A DNA stretch of 64,000 nucleotides from Desulfuromonadaceae bacterium (GCA_028687585.1 JAQTZV010000001.1:186001-250000); one strand, 5' to 3'. Positions 51,357 to 61,657 are shown, numbered from the stretch's first letter. Translations and numbers: made by a program. The notes: generated from the sequence alone by a model not told the origin.

Positions 51357-51641
51357 TTATTTTGATTCAGCGTTTATTGCATTTTTTAACACCTGGCTTG
51401 GCTTAAAAGTCAGTATTCTTCGAGCGTCTATCGTAATAGTTTCTCCTGTTTGAGGATTACGACCACGACGATCAGCTTTTTGCTTAACAACAAAATTACC
51501 AAAGCCGGCAATCTTGATTTTTTCACCAGATTCCAACGTCAACTTAAGTAAACCAAAAACAGTTTCAACCATTTCGGCAGATTCTTTTTTCGAAAAACCG
51601 ACTTTCTGATGAATACGTTCAACTATGTCTGCTTTTGTCAT
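51357..51641 (-). CDS. ihfA: Integration host factor alpha subunit
   Basis: The 94-residue protein begins MTKADIVERIHQKVGFSKKE and has the DNA-intercalating arm with GRNPQTGETITIDARRILTF near 60-79. It forms the DNA-bending IHF heterodimer. It follows pheT by 83 bases and leads to the MerR gene, the order seen in E. coli (pheT-ihfA). Specificity for the alpha rather than beta chain is inferred from this neighbourhood. Confidence 0.94.
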   Translation of the reverse strand: MTKADIVERIHQKVGFSKKESAEMVETVFGLLKLTLESGEKIKIAGFGNFVVKQKADRRGRNPQTGETITIDARRILTFKPSQVLKNAINAESK

Positions 51642-51724
51642 AATTACCTCAATCTTTACCGGTTAATACACTGATTCAAAAGGAAAAATTTTATAGCACA
51701 GGGGCATCTATTACGCAACAGGTT

Positions 51725-54133
51725 TTATCGCAGCGTCACCTGTAATTTATCTACCAGATTAGTAACTATTTCTTTATGGAGAGCGACTATTTCTTCTTCA
51801 GAGAGCGTACGCTCAACAGAGCGGTATCTGATCCGTACCGCGATGCTTTTGAATCCATCCGGAACACCTTTTCCGCGGTAGACATCGAATATCTGTACGT
51901 GCTCGATCTCTTTAGATTTTACCGATTTAATGCAGTCGGTTATTTTTACCGCCGCAAGTCCTTCCGGCACCAACATCGCTATGTCGCGGCTGCTGTCGGG
52001 AAAGCGGGAAGGAGCCGCAATTGTTTTCCTGGTCCGTGACAATTTCACCAGTTTTTCAAAGTCAAGTTCAAAGCAAAAGACCGGTTTTTCAATTTCAAAG
52101 TTTTTCTGCACGGAGGGGTGCAACTCACCAACAGAACCAATATATTCGCGACCGGCAAAAATCCGGCACGATTTGCCGGGGTGATAATACGGGTCCAGGT
52201 TTTCCGCAACCCAGGTTACTCCTCCGATATCCAGATAATCCAGTACGGACTCAACAATTCCTTTAACATCATAGAAATCTGCCTGCTCGTTAGGGCGACT
52301 CCACGCGTCTCCATCACGGGAACCGGTTACAGCGCCAACAATACAAAGCGGCTCACGAGGCATGTCCGCTCCATCTACCGGAAGATATACGCGTCGCATT
52401 TCAAAGAGTTTAAGGTCCAGAGAGCGAAAATTAATATTACGAGCGGTAGTTTCAAGCAGTCCCGGCAGTAAGGTGGTTTTCATTACTGACTGCTCATCAA
52501 CAAGCGGGTTAGCAAGCTTTATAGCAGATCGTCTCGGGTCATCGTCATTCAGGAGGAGTTTCCCGGCAGCGTCCGGCGCGGTAAAGCTGAAGTTGATTAT
52601 TTCGGTCATGCCGCAATTTACCAGTATATCGCGCAACTGTTTTTCAATTTCCTGGTGCCGTGTCGGTCTGTCTGAAACGACCCGTGCTACCGGCATTGTT
52701 GCGGGAATCTTGTCATACCCGTTTAAACGGGCTATTTCCTCAATAAGATCAATTTCACGCTCAATATCAATACGATATGATGGCGGCAGTACCCCTGTCG
52801 TTCCGTCTTCATGTTGAGTTACCTGACATTCCAGTCGAGTGAGAATATCAATAATAACATCACGATCAAGGTTGATACCGATCAACTCATTTGCTTTTTC
52901 GGGACGAAACATGATTGGCGTTCGTTCACTTTTGCCCGGATATTCATCAATCGCCCCTTTGGCAAGAACGCCGCCAGCCAATGCAACAATCAAAGAGGCT
53001 GCGCGGTCAAGTGCACGGACAACGCCATCGATATCAATGCCGCGTTCAAAACGATGAGATGACTCGGTGTGCAGCCCGTGACGTTTGGCAGTTTTACGAA
53101 TTGCCGCCGGCTTAAAAAAAGCGCTTTCAAGAAGAATCGATGTCGTACTGTTTTCAATCTCGGAATTCAATCCCCCCATAACACCCGCCAGTGCAACCGG
53201 GCGCTCGGCATCACAGATGACGAGATCTGATGCCGTGAGCACACGGTTCTGATTGTCGAGAGTCGTGAAATTTTCACCATCGACTGCTGCCCGAACGACA
53301 ATACGCTTGCCGGAAAGCCGGTCACAATCAAAGGCATGCAGCGGCTGTCCCAATTCCATCATTATCAGGTTGGTTACATCAACCACATTGTTGATTGATC
53401 GTATGCCGAGTGCGGCAAGACGTTTGACAAGCCATTGCGGTGACGGCGCTATGGTGCATCCGGAAATATAGCGTGCTGCGTAGCGTGGACAAAGCTCGGG
53501 ATCCCTGATCGTCACTCCGATGACGGAATTGGTGTTTTCAGGGCCTTCCGTCAGAGTAACCGGAGGATATTTGATTTTTACATCCAGTTTTGCGGCGATA
53601 TCCCGGGCAATTCCTACCAGGCTTAAACAGTCAGAGCGGTTGGGAGTGAGCCCTATTTCAAAAATCGTATCTTTAAGTCCGAGAGCCCTGAAAACAGGCG
53701 TGCCCAATGGTGCAATCCCGGGAGACAGAACAATTATTCCAGCGCTATCCTCAGCCAGACCAAGCTCTTTATCCGAACAGAGCATGCCGCACGACTCTTC
53801 ACCACGGATTTTTGAGCGCTTTATTTTGAAATCACCCGGAAGTGTGGCGCCTATCTGGGCCAAAGCAACGGTGTCACCCTGTATAAAGTTTTGAGCGCCG
53901 CAGACAACGTCAAGAACCTCTTTGCCATTGTTCACCCGACAGAGCGAAAGTTTATCGGCATTCGGGTGCTGCCGCTTTTCCTCAACCAGCGCGACCACAA
54001 CATCATCCAGACCATCGCCAAGTTTCTCCATAGACTCTACTTCAAGACCGAGCATGGTCAATAGTGCCGCAAGTTCATCCGGATTTGTATCAAAGTCTAC
54101 AAATTCTTTAAGCCAGTTGTATGTAACGATCAT
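51725..54133 (-). CDS. pheT: Phenylalanyl-tRNA synthetase beta subunit
   Basis: The 802-residue protein has the domain order of PheT: tRNA-binding EMAP-like domain near 38-150 (EEKRQHPNADKLSLCRVNNG near 52-71), B3/B4 editing domain, B5 with MFRPEKANELIGINLDRDVI near 415-434, catalytic-like core, and C-terminal anticodon-binding FDX-ACB domain (PSRFPDSSRDIAMLVPEG near 708-725). It charges tRNA-Phe with PheS, 28 bases upstream. Confidence 0.97.
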   Translation of the reverse strand: MIVTYNWLKEFVDFDTNPDELAALLTMLGLEVESMEKLGDGLDDVVVALVEEKRQHPNADKLSLCRVNNGKEVLDVVCGAQNFIQGDTVALAQIGATLPGDFKIKRSKIRGEESCGMLCSDKELGLAEDSAGIIVLSPGIAPLGTPVFRALGLKDTIFEIGLTPNRSDCLSLVGIARDIAAKLDVKIKYPPVTLTEGPENTNSVIGVTIRDPELCPRYAARYISGCTIAPSPQWLVKRLAALGIRSINNVVDVTNLIMMELGQPLHAFDCDRLSGKRIVVRAAVDGENFTTLDNQNRVLTASDLVICDAERPVALAGVMGGLNSEIENSTTSILLESAFFKPAAIRKTAKRHGLHTESSHRFERGIDIDGVVRALDRAASLIVALAGGVLAKGAIDEYPGKSERTPIMFRPEKANELIGINLDRDVIIDILTRLECQVTQHEDGTTGVLPPSYRIDIEREIDLIEEIARLNGYDKIPATMPVARVVSDRPTRHQEIEKQLRDILVNCGMTEIINFSFTAPDAAGKLLLNDDDPRRSAIKLANPLVDEQSVMKTTLLPGLLETTARNINFRSLDLKLFEMRRVYLPVDGADMPREPLCIVGAVTGSRDGDAWSRPNEQADFYDVKGIVESVLDYLDIGGVTWVAENLDPYYHPGKSCRIFAGREYIGSVGELHPSVQKNFEIEKPVFCFELDFEKLVKLSRTRKTIAAPSRFPDSSRDIAMLVPEGLAAVKITDCIKSVKSKEIEHVQIFDVYRGKGVPDGFKSIAVRIRYRSVERTLSEEEIVALHKEIVTNLVDKLQVTLR

Positions 54134-54161
54134 ATCAATTCACCATGAATGTATTATTTGT

Positions 54162-55178
54162 TTAGAACTGACGAAGAAAGCGGACATCATTTTCAAAAAG
54201 GAGACGCATGTCGGAAATGCCGTATTTCAGCATCGCGATGCGTTCAATGCCCATTCCAAAGGCAAATCCTGAGATGTTTTCGGCATCATACTGAACGTGA
54301 CGGTACACTTCCGGGTCAACCATTCCGGCTCCAAGGATTTCAAGCCACCCGCTGTTTTTACAGACCCGGCACCCTTTTCCGCCGCAAATGACACATGCAA
54401 TATCAACTTCAGCCGACGGTTCTGTAAACGGGAAATAACTTGGACGAAGGCGGACACCGGTTTTCTGGCCGAACAGCTGGTTGGTAAAAACCGTAAGGAT
54501 ACCTTTCAGGTCGCCAAAAGTGACCGTGCTGTCAACCATCAGTCCCTCGATCTGATGAAACATCGGAGAGTGAGTGGCGTCGGAGTCACAACGATATACC
54601 GTGCCGGGTGCTATGATCCGTACCGGTGGTTTCTGTTTGAGCATCGTACGAATTTGAACCGGCGAGGTATGCGTTCGCAGCAGCAGACTGTTTTCAACAA
54701 AAAAAGTATCCTGCATATCGCGAGCGGGATGTTCAGGCGGAAAGTTGAGCGCCTCAAAATTGTACCAGTCATGTTCAATTTCGGGCCCTTCTGCAACGGA
54801 AAATCCGAGTCCGGCAAAAATAGAGCAGATTTCCTCTATAACGAGGGAAACCGGATGCTTGGTTCCCTTCTGGGCTCGACGGCCGGGAAGTGACGTGTCA
54901 ATGCGTTCAGTCTGAAGCCTGGCGGCAATAACTTGTTCCTGAGCAGACGCAAGCGCTGAACCGAGCGCTGACTCAATTTCATCGCGCACCGAATTGACTA
55001 ACTGCCCAACGACGGGGCGCTCCGTGGCATCCAGAGAGCCGAGACCCTTCATCAGTGCCGTTAATTCACCTTTACGGCCAAGCAGATTGATTCGAATATC
55101 TTGAAGCGCCTCTACTGAGGGCGCTGCAGCAATCGCCTGCATGGCGCTGCTTTTTAATTGTTCCAGTTGATCCCGCAT
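54162..55178 (-). CDS. pheS: Phenylalanyl-tRNA synthetase alpha subunit
   Basis: The 338-residue class II synthetase has an N-terminal helical arm (about 1-85), then the catalytic core: HPVSLVIEEICSIFAGLGF near 108-126, TDEHP-like NFEALNFPPEHPARDMQDTF near 141-160, TVYRCDSDATHSPMFHQIEG near 198-217, and motif 3 GFAFGMGIERIAMLKYGI near 306-323. Its zinc-like CVICGGKGCRVC near 267-278 adds four cysteines, an insertion seen in some PheS. It starts 55 bases downstream of a terminator. Confidence 0.97.
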   Translation of the reverse strand: MRDQLEQLKSSAMQAIAAAPSVEALQDIRINLLGRKGELTALMKGLGSLDATERPVVGQLVNSVRDEIESALGSALASAQEQVIAARLQTERIDTSLPGRRAQKGTKHPVSLVIEEICSIFAGLGFSVAEGPEIEHDWYNFEALNFPPEHPARDMQDTFFVENSLLLRTHTSPVQIRTMLKQKPPVRIIAPGTVYRCDSDATHSPMFHQIEGLMVDSTVTFGDLKGILTVFTNQLFGQKTGVRLRPSYFPFTEPSAEVDIACVICGGKGCRVCKNSGWLEILGAGMVDPEVYRHVQYDAENISGFAFGMGIERIAMLKYGISDMRLLFENDVRFLRQF

Positions 55179-55232
55179 ATAAGATTACCTTCAAGAGAAG
55201 ATTTGAAATTAGTATTAAGTGGCAGACCGTAC

Positions 55233-55264
55233 AAAAAAGGGAATGGGAGCATGTCCCATTCCCT
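55233..55264 (-). terminator. Terminator or attenuator between rplT and pheS
   Basis: On the minus strand AGGGAATGGGA and TCCCATTCCCT form a perfect 11-bp stem around a 5-base loop, and TTTTTT follows. It is 26 bases after the rplT stop and 54 before pheS. E. coli pheST is controlled by an attenuator at the equivalent place; no Phe-rich leader peptide is visible here. Confidence 0.9.
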
Positions 55265-55289
55265 CTCCGTAAATAAACAAACAAAGAAA

Positions 55290-55643
55290 CTAGATTCCGG
55301 CCTTGGCGAGCGCCGCAATCTGTGCAAATCCATTCGGATCAGTGACTGCAATGTCAGCCAGCACTTTACGATCGATCTGTACATCAGCCTTTTTGAGGCC
55401 AAAGATGAACTTGCTGTACGACAGGCCATTAATGCGGGAAGCCGCATTGATTCTGACGATCCACAGGCTGCGGAAATCACGTTTTTTGACGCGGCGATCG
55501 CGGAAAGCATAATTTAACGCCCGGTCAACCGCTTCTGTTGCGCTACGAAACAGTTTGCTGCGTGCGCCACGGTAACCTTTCGCCAGTTTTAATACCTTGT
55601 TGCGCCTGCGTCTCGCTTTAAAACCCCTTTTAACTCTTGACAT
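55290..55643 (-). CDS. rplT: Ribosomal protein L20
   Basis: The 117-residue protein is typical L20: [20 protein letters not shown] at 2-21 followed by [20 protein letters not shown] and a C-terminal globular half with [20 protein letters not shown] near 73-92. It is needed for 50S assembly and represses its own operon in other bacteria. It follows rpmI by 108 bases and precedes a terminator. Confidence 0.98.
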   Translation of the reverse strand: MSRVKRGFKARRRRNKVLKLAKGYRGARSKLFRSATEAVDRALNYAFRDRRVKKRDFRSLWIVRINAASRINGLSYSKFIFGLKKADVQIDRKVLADIAVTDPNGFAQIAALAKAGI

Positions 55644-55751
55644 ACGTAACTACTCCTTCGTTGCTGAATTGGCCAGATCCATAAGGGGAGACAATTTCCT
55701 CATGGTTCGTGGCATTATGCCTCCACTCACATAACGTGAGAGAATAACCGG

Positions 55752-55949
55752 TTACTTATACGGAATCAACCGGGCAATGTTCTTCTGATCAACGGCTGCG
55801 ACCATGGAACCACCACGAAGATTACGCTTACGCTTGCGGCTCATGGGTGTCAAGATGTGGCTGGTGAAAGCACATCCGCACTTAATGCGGCCGGAAGCTG
55901 TTTTTTTGAAGCGCTTTGCAGCGCCACGGTTGGTTTTAATCTTTGGCAT
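55752..55949 (-). CDS. rpmI: Ribosomal protein L35
   Basis: The 65-residue basic protein begins [20 protein letters not shown] and has the [16 protein letters not shown] segment near 30-45. It is standard L35 of the large subunit, in the conserved infC-rpmI-rplT order. AAGGAG lies before the ATG. Confidence 0.98.
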   Translation of the reverse strand: MPKIKTNRGAAKRFKKTASGRIKCGCAFTSHILTPMSRKRKRNLRGGSMVAAVDQKNIARLIPYK

Positions 55950-56001
55950 GAGAAACTCCTTCTTTCGTTATAGGAAATTACCTGTTCAGGTATTTCTGTA
56001 T

Positions 56002-56520
56002 TTATTTTTTCGGTTTCGGGGCGACGATCATATACATATTTCTGCCCTCAACACGCGGGTGATTTTCAATAACACACACATCCTGTAACTCTTTTGCAAC
56101 TTTCTCGATTACTGCCCGACCAACGTCCATATGGGTTATTTCGCGACCCCGGAATACGAGAGTTATCTTTGCCTTGTTGCCTTCTTCAAGAAAACGTTTG
56201 ACGTTGTTGATTTTAAATTCGAGGTCATGGCTATCCGTTTTTGGCCGTAACTTTATCTCTTTAAGCAGTACGTGGACCTGTTTCTTTTTTGCTTCCTGCA
56301 GTTTTTTGCTCTGCTGATACTTGAACTTTCCATAGTCCATTATTCTGCAGACGGGAGGTACTGCTGTCGGTGAAACTTCAACGAGGTCCAACTGCTGCTG
56401 TTCGGCCAGTGCGAGCGCATCTGAAAGGGAAAGGACACCCAATGCCTCTCCTGTTGCGCCAATTACGCGAACTTCAGGAACTCTGATGGCTTGATTGATG
56501 TTAACGGTCGGTTTTGCTAT
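56002..56520 (-). CDS. infC: Translation initiation factor IF-3 with ATA start codon
   Basis: The strong site AGGAGG (56528-56533) is seven bases before ATA at 56518-56520, giving 172 residues (MAKPTVNINQAIRVPEVRVI), which matches the normal IF-3 N-terminus. No ATG, GTG or TTG gives a proper start; the frame running from 56613 overlaps thrS and has no ribosome site. N-domain (to about 75) and C-domain with HDLEFKINNVKRFLEEGNKAK near 112-132 are complete. Non-standard infC starts are known (AUU in E. coli), where IF-3 represses its own unusual start. The gap to thrS is 52 bases. Confidence 0.95.
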   Translation of the reverse strand: MAKPTVNINQAIRVPEVRVIGATGEALGVLSLSDALALAEQQQLDLVEVSPTAVPPVCRIMDYGKFKYQQSKKLQEAKKKQVHVLLKEIKLRPKTDSHDLEFKINNVKRFLEEGNKAKITLVFRGREITHMDVGRAVIEKVAKELQDVCVIENHPRVEGRNMYMIVAPKPKK

Positions 56521-56572
56521 GACGACACCTCCTGAAAGTTGTTTATTCTCACTGCTATCAATCTTGTTTAAC

Positions 56573-58483
56573 TTATTTATAGTTTTTACTTTCCTCAGCA
56601 ACAAATGCCACAAATTCTTCCGGCTTCATAGCTGAGAGGTTTTTCCCATCGCGATACCGGGGTGTAACCGTACCCTGTTCAACTTCCTTATCGCCGATAA
56701 CCAGCATATACGGAATTTTCTGCAGCTGGGCCTCTCGAATTTTAAAGCTCAGCTTTTCATTACGAACATCCCGCTCAACCCGTATCCCGGCATTGCGCAA
56801 CTGGCGATACACATCTTGCGCATACGGAATTTGGCTATCCGTTACCGTCACAACTATCGCTTGCACCGGAGAAATCCACAGCGGGAAACTACCAGCAAAA
56901 TGTTCAATAAGAACACCGATGAACCGCTCGATCGAACCGAGGATTACACGATGCACCATAATGGGGCGCTTACGCTCGCCATCTGATGCAACATAGGTCA
57001 GATCAAAACGCTCCGGCAGGGTAAAATCGCACTGGATAGTAGCACACTGCCATCTCCTGTCAAGACAATCGCGCAGCTTTATATCTATTTTGGGCCCGTA
57101 AAACGCGCCATCTCCTTCGTTTATCTCGTAGGGGCGACCGGAATCCTTAAGAGCAGACAGTAGTGCTTCTGTTGCCTGCTCCCAATCGGAATCAGATCCG
57201 ATGGATTTTTCCGGCCTGGTTGAAAGCTCCATTTCATACTCGAATCCGAAAATTGCCATCACATCATTCACAAAGGAAATAACACCCTTGATTTCGGCAT
57301 CCAATTGTTCGGGAGTGCAGAGTATATGTGCGTCATCCTGAGTAAAGCAGCGAACCCGCATGAGCCCGTGGAGTACACCGGCCCGTTCATGGCGATGCAC
57401 CGTGCCGAGTTCAAAATAGCGGAGCGGAAGATCACGATAACTGCGCAGCTGGGACTTGTATATCATCATGTGGGAAAGACAGTTCATCGGTTTGATGCCG
57501 TAGCTCTGTTCATCGACCTCAGTGAAATACATGTTTTCGCGATAATTCTCGTAGTGTCCCGATCGCTGCCAGAGTTCACTCTTGAGAATCTGCGGACCGA
57601 CAACAATATCGTAATCCCGTTTCAAATGCTCTTTCCGTTCAAAATCTTCAAGAACGGTGCGCAGCATGGCTCCTTTGGGATGCCAGATCGGGAAACCGGC
57701 GCCAACTTCGTCCGAGAAGGAAAACAGATCCAACTCCTTGCCAATCTTACGGTGGTCACGCCGCTTCGCTTCTTCAAGCCGGTTCAGGTACGCTTCCAAC
57801 TCCTTCTTGTCAACAAAAGCAGTTCCGTAGATACGCTGAAGCATACGATTCTTTTCGTTGCCGCGCCAATAGGCGCCGGCAATTGAGAGCAGCTTGAAAG
57901 CTTTGATCCGGCCGGTAGAGGGGAGATGCGGTCCGCGACAGAGGTCGGAAAATGTCCCCTGGCTGTATACCGAAACATGATCAACGCCAAGATCGGTAAT
58001 CAGTTCCGTTTTATACGATTCCCCCATGGCTTCAAACATGGCGATTGCCGCAGCACTGGCATATTCATGTCGCTCTATTTTCTGATCGGCAGCAGCCAGC
58101 GCCAGCATCTTCGCTTCAATATGCTCGAGATCATCGGGCGTAAACGGCTTCTCCATGTCAAAATCATAATAGAAGCCGGTTTCAATTGCAGGCCCGATCG
58201 TAACCTTGGCCTGAGGGAAAAGTTCCTTGACCGCCTGAGCCATCAGGTGAGAGGTTGAGTGGCGAATAATATCAAGTGCTTCAGGACTTTTTTCGGTAAT
58301 AATTTCAACCCGGTCGCCATTGGTCAGGTGGGAAGAAAGGTCGACCAGCAGGTCGTTAATTTTCCCGGCCAACGCGGCTTTGGCAAGACCGGTGCCTATT
58401 GAGGCGGCGAGATCATAAACAGTGGCACCTTCTTGCAGCTCGCGAGAAGAGTTATCCGGAAGTGTTATTGAAATCGAAGACAT
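56573..58483 (-). CDS. thrS: Threonyl-tRNA synthetase
   Basis: The 636-residue protein has the TGS domain (about 1-62), the editing domain with [20 protein letters not shown] near 75-94 (HxxxH) and [13 protein letters not shown] near 180-192, and the class II core with [20 protein letters not shown] near 330-349 (zinc Cys) and [20 protein letters not shown] near 354-373. The anticodon domain is at the C-terminus (about 535-636). It charges tRNA-Thr and edits Ser. The gene is downstream of a tRNA-Val gene with a promoter. Confidence 0.98.
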   Translation of the reverse strand: MSSISITLPDNSSRELQEGATVYDLAASIGTGLAKAALAGKINDLLVDLSSHLTNGDRVEIITEKSPEALDIIRHSTSHLMAQAVKELFPQAKVTIGPAIETGFYYDFDMEKPFTPDDLEHIEAKMLALAAADQKIERHEYASAAAIAMFEAMGESYKTELITDLGVDHVSVYSQGTFSDLCRGPHLPSTGRIKAFKLLSIAGAYWRGNEKNRMLQRIYGTAFVDKKELEAYLNRLEEAKRRDHRKIGKELDLFSFSDEVGAGFPIWHPKGAMLRTVLEDFERKEHLKRDYDIVVGPQILKSELWQRSGHYENYRENMYFTEVDEQSYGIKPMNCLSHMMIYKSQLRSYRDLPLRYFELGTVHRHERAGVLHGLMRVRCFTQDDAHILCTPEQLDAEIKGVISFVNDVMAIFGFEYEMELSTRPEKSIGSDSDWEQATEALLSALKDSGRPYEINEGDGAFYGPKIDIKLRDCLDRRWQCATIQCDFTLPERFDLTYVASDGERKRPIMVHRVILGSIERFIGVLIEHFAGSFPLWISPVQAIVVTVTDSQIPYAQDVYRQLRNAGIRVERDVRNEKLSFKIREAQLQKIPYMLVIGDKEVEQGTVTPRYRDGKNLSAMKPEEFVAFVAEESKNYK

Positions 58484-58569
58484 AAAATATCCCTTTGTGC
58501 GAAGTCAAACAGAAAAGGCATCGATACATCGATGCCTGCATCCTGCTCGCTTCAACTCTGCTTTATTAA

Positions 58570-58644
58570 TGGTAGGCGCGGGCGGTGTCGAACCGCCGAC
58601 CTCTACCGTGTCAGGGTAGCGCTCTCCCGCTGAGCTACGCGCCT
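58570..58644 (-). tRNA. tRNA-Val (anticodon GAC)
   Basis: The minus strand folds as a cloverleaf with encoded CCA: acceptor AGGCGCG with CGCGCCT, D-stem GCTC, anticodon stem CTACC/GGTAG around loop CTGACAC (anticodon GAC) and T-arm GGCGGTTCGAACCGCC. It lies 86 bases before thrS, on the same strand, with its promoter at 58663-58691. Confidence 0.97.
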
Positions 58645-58662
58645 ACATCAAAAAGCTGGAAA

Positions 58663-58691
58663 GTAATAGCAAGTTACGCTTTGGATGTCAA
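58663..58691 (-). promoter_or_regulatory. Sigma-70 promoter for tRNA-Val
   Basis: On the minus strand TTGACA (58686-58691) and TATTAC (58663-58668) are 17 bases apart, 18 bases before the tRNA 5' end. It may also feed thrS. Confidence 0.8.
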
Positions 58692-58711
58692 GCTGATTTT
58701 ACTGCGTTAAT

Positions 58712-60172
58712 TTATGGTTTTTCCAGCCTGGCAACATTCTCCACATGGACGGTCTGGGGAAACATGTCTACCGGTTGAATTTCCCGGCAGAGATAGCCGA
58801 GCTTGCCCAGAATATCAAGATCACGAGTCAGGCTTTGCGGAGAGCATGAAACATAGATGATCGACTTTGGTCCGATTGCCGCAACCCGCTCCAGCACATT
58901 TTGATCACATCCTTTGCGGGGGGGATTGAGTACGGCAACATCAACTGATAGTTGATCGCCTGCCATCTCATCGAGTAGATCGGCAACGTCTCCGGCTTCA
59001 AAACGGCAATTTCTGATGCTGTTTATCCGGGCATTCATACGGGCGTCGGCCACGGCTTCTTCAACTACCTCAACGCCGATCACATCTTTGGCGGCTCCGG
59101 CGAGGAACAGAGAAATTCCGCCAATGCCGCAGTACAGATCAAGAACTGTTTCAGCTCCGGTAAGCGCGGCCCAATCGCGGACTTTACTGTAAATCAGGTT
59201 GGCGCCGCTGTTATTGACCTGAAAGAATGACCGCGGTGAAATCCTGAATGAAACGTCGCCTATCTGCTCCGTCAGGTACAGTTTCTTCGTCAGAAAAAAA
59301 TCTTTCTGCCCCATGATCACATTACCCTCGGTGGCATTGACATTCTGGACTACTATCTCCACCTCGGGAACCTGATCCTGTACATAACGACCCAGATGAT
59401 GGATTTCATTAAAGGAGCGCTTTGACGTAACAAAAACAACCATCGCCTTTTTTTCATAGGTCGAAACACGAACTACCAGATAGCGGAGCAGTCCCATCTT
59501 GCTTTGTGGATTATATACCTGCACCTTCCCTTTTTTTATCCCCTTTCTCACCGCTTCTACCACCTTGTCTATGAGCGGATGGTGGATCGGGCACTGCTCC
59601 AGATCATACACGTCATGGCTTGCCCGGCGGTAGATGCCGATAAATGGTTCCGAAAACTTGCCGGCAACCGTCAGTTTTGCCGTTGTACGGTAATGAATCA
59701 GATTGTCGGGAGAAAGCAAAGGATGTACCACAATCCCTGATAACGCGGGATACTTGGCAATTTCGGCCAGAATCATGCCCCGTTTCCAGTTTTTCTGTTC
59801 CGAATATTTCATGGCGATCAGCGGGCAGCCAAAACAATCGGCACTTTCTCGACAGGGCGGGTTGTTGCTCCGCAACGGTGACGGCTGTTGCAGTTTTTTT
59901 ACATGGCAAAAAGCGGTACCTCCGGCGACATGATCAACACCGGCAAAGACGACATCACCAGGCAAGGCGCCGCTGACTTTGAGTGTCATCCCGTCTTCAT
60001 TGCGGGCCGTTCCGTACCCATCTTCATCCAGGGAGGTTATGCGCAACTCCAGTACATTTTTTTTTGTCAACGGCACGAATCGCTTAGCCGCCGCAGCGGT
60101 TTCAGTCGGCTTATGCGTCGACGCAGTTGCGGGGTTTGACCTTGCACGTTCATGTGGATTGTTTTTCTTCAC
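58712..60172 (-). CDS. RlmD/RumA-type 23S rRNA (uracil-5-)-methyltransferase
   Basis: The 486-residue protein has a Lys- and Ala-rich N-terminus, a TRAM RNA-binding domain near 40-95, the iron-sulfur cysteines (CRESADCFGCPLIAM near 108-122 and C87), and the TrmA-family methyltransferase core: VLDLYCGIGGISLFLAG near 340-356, NPPRKGCDQNVLERV near 420-434 with the motif around the second catalytic residue, and YVSCSPQSLTRDL near 444-456 with the catalytic Cys. Between RlmC, RlmD and a deltaproteobacterial variant I cannot decide. It begins 15 bases downstream of rdgB. Confidence 0.92.
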   Translation of the reverse strand: MKKNNPHERARSNPATASTHKPTETAAAAKRFVPLTKKNVLELRITSLDEDGYGTARNEDGMTLKVSGALPGDVVFAGVDHVAGGTAFCHVKKLQQPSPLRSNNPPCRESADCFGCPLIAMKYSEQKNWKRGMILAEIAKYPALSGIVVHPLLSPDNLIHYRTTAKLTVAGKFSEPFIGIYRRASHDVYDLEQCPIHHPLIDKVVEAVRKGIKKGKVQVYNPQSKMGLLRYLVVRVSTYEKKAMVVFVTSKRSFNEIHHLGRYVQDQVPEVEIVVQNVNATEGNVIMGQKDFFLTKKLYLTEQIGDVSFRISPRSFFQVNNSGANLIYSKVRDWAALTGAETVLDLYCGIGGISLFLAGAAKDVIGVEVVEEAVADARMNARINSIRNCRFEAGDVADLLDEMAGDQLSVDVAVLNPPRKGCDQNVLERVAAIGPKSIIYVSCSPQSLTRDLDILGKLGYLCREIQPVDMFPQTVHVENVARLEKP

Positions 60173-60187
60173 AGGTTTTATTTTCCT

Positions 60188-60781
60188 TTATTCTATCATT
60201 TCCAGATATTCACGGAACTTTCTGAATGCCTGAGCCCGGTGACTCAGTGAGTTCTTTTCCGACAATGTCAACTCCGCCATGCTTTGATCAAAACCATCAA
60301 CCAGAAAAAGTGGGTCATAACCGAACCCTAAGTCTCCTCTGGCTTCTGTGAGAATTCGCCCCGTAATCCTGCCGGAAAACAACCGTTCATCTCCCTCAGG
60401 AGTTACCAATGCCAGTGCACAGATAAAAGCGGCCTGACGCTGTTCAACCGGGATATTCAGGCACTCTTCCAGAAGTAGTGCATTGTTGGCGGCATCTCCG
60501 GCCCCGTCGCCGGCATAACGTGCCGAAAAAACGCCGGGACGCCCACCCAGAGCATGTACCACCAGTCCTGAGTCATCAGCAAGGGCCGGAAGACCGGTGA
60601 ATTGTGACGCCTCGCGGGCTTTTTTGAGTGCATTTTCCTCGAAAGTGGCTCCATCTTCAACTGTTTCCGGGAAATCGGTAAAATCCGCTGCGCTGCTTAC
60701 CTGAGCCACTAAACCGGTCAGCAGCGCTTTGATTTCAAAAATCTTGCCGTTATTCCGGGTTGCGATGACCAAATGTTTCAT
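60188..60781 (-). CDS. rdgB: XTP/dITP diphosphatase (RdgB/HAM1)
   Basis: The 197-residue protein starts with the HAM1 signature [20 protein letters not shown] at 4-23, and has [20 protein letters not shown] near 41-60, [20 protein letters not shown] near 68-87 and [20 protein letters not shown] near 151-170. It removes non-canonical purine nucleotides. It overlaps rph by four bases, the common rph-rdgB pair. Confidence 0.97.
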   Translation of the reverse strand: MKHLVIATRNNGKIFEIKALLTGLVAQVSSAADFTDFPETVEDGATFEENALKKAREASQFTGLPALADDSGLVVHALGGRPGVFSARYAGDGAGDAANNALLLEECLNIPVEQRQAAFICALALVTPEGDERLFSGRITGRILTEARGDLGFGYDPLFLVDGFDQSMAELTLSEKNSLSHRAQAFRKFREYLEMIE

Positions 60782-61494
60782 CCGGCAAGCGCCTCTCGTT
60801 GAAAGGCAAAGAGCTGTTGTACGCCTGAAAGCGCAAGGTCCCGCATGCTGTCCATTTCAGTGCTTGTAAACGGTTCAGCTTCTGCCGTACCCTGTACTTC
60901 CACAAAACGGCCGCTGGAGGTAATAACAAAATTCATGTCAACTTCTGCAGAGGAATCCTCAATATAATTCAGGTCAAGCAGCGCTTCACCGCCTACTATG
61001 CCGACACTGACCGCTGCAACTGCTTCCTTGAGCGGCACTTCAGTCAATAGTCCCTTTGTTTTCAAAGTGGTTAATGCGTCAACAAGAGCAATATACGCAC
61101 CGGTTATTGAGGCGGTGCGTGTTCCGCCGTCAGCCTGTATGACATCACAATCGATATATATTGAACGCTCACCAAGTTTTTCAAGGTCGGTTACCGCCCG
61201 CAGGGAGCGGCCAATCAGACGTTGAATTTCCAGTGTACGTCCGGTCTGCTTCCCTTTCGCTGCTTCACGGGGGGAGCGGGTATGCGTCGCCCTCGGCAGC
61301 ATGGCGTACTCGGCCGTTACCCAACCGGTCCCCTTACCCCGTAAAAAAGGGGGTACCGATTCCTCCACTGATGCAGTGCAGAGTACCTTGGTATCTCCAA
61401 ATTCAATCAGCACGGAACCTTCAGCATGTTTGGTGAAATTACGAGTAATTACTATTGGCCGTAATGCATTGGTTGAGCGCCCGTCATTTCTCAT
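60778..61494 (-). CDS. rph: Ribonuclease PH
   Basis: The 238-residue phosphorolytic exonuclease starts [20 protein letters not shown] and has [20 protein letters not shown] near 55-74, [20 protein letters not shown] near 96-115 and [20 protein letters not shown] near 115-134. It trims tRNA 3' ends. The gene is the start of the rph-rdgB pair; upstream is a 163-base gap before the divergent secreted protein gene with nothing recognisable in it. Confidence 0.97.
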   Translation of the reverse strand: MRNDGRSTNALRPIVITRNFTKHAEGSVLIEFGDTKVLCTASVEESVPPFLRGKGTGWVTAEYAMLPRATHTRSPREAAKGKQTGRTLEIQRLIGRSLRAVTDLEKLGERSIYIDCDVIQADGGTRTASITGAYIALVDALTTLKTKGLLTEVPLKEAVAAVSVGIVGGEALLDLNYIEDSSAEVDMNFVITSSGRFVEVQGTAEAEPFTSTEMDSMRDLALSGVQQLFAFQREALAG

Positions 61495-61657
61495 ATACTT
61501 AATGTAACTCCTTTAAATTTTTTAAATTCAGAAAAAAACATGAAGCTGTTCATTAACCTGTCAGCGGAGCAGAGTCAAATAAAAATGTTGGCCAAACCAG
61601 GTAACTTACTGGTAAAAAAGGAGCATAGCCGTTAACTTCATCAATACGGGAGGGTCT

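Noticed and set aside
53001-53900. Long plus-strand frames inside pheT, purL, ilvB and similar genes
   Set aside because: They are antisense or out-of-frame shadows of well-supported genes and show no family motifs.
56521-56613. infC starting at 56613 inside thrS
   Set aside because: This would add 31 residues unlike IF-3 and has no ribosome site, whereas AGGAGG sits seven bases before ATA 56518-56520.
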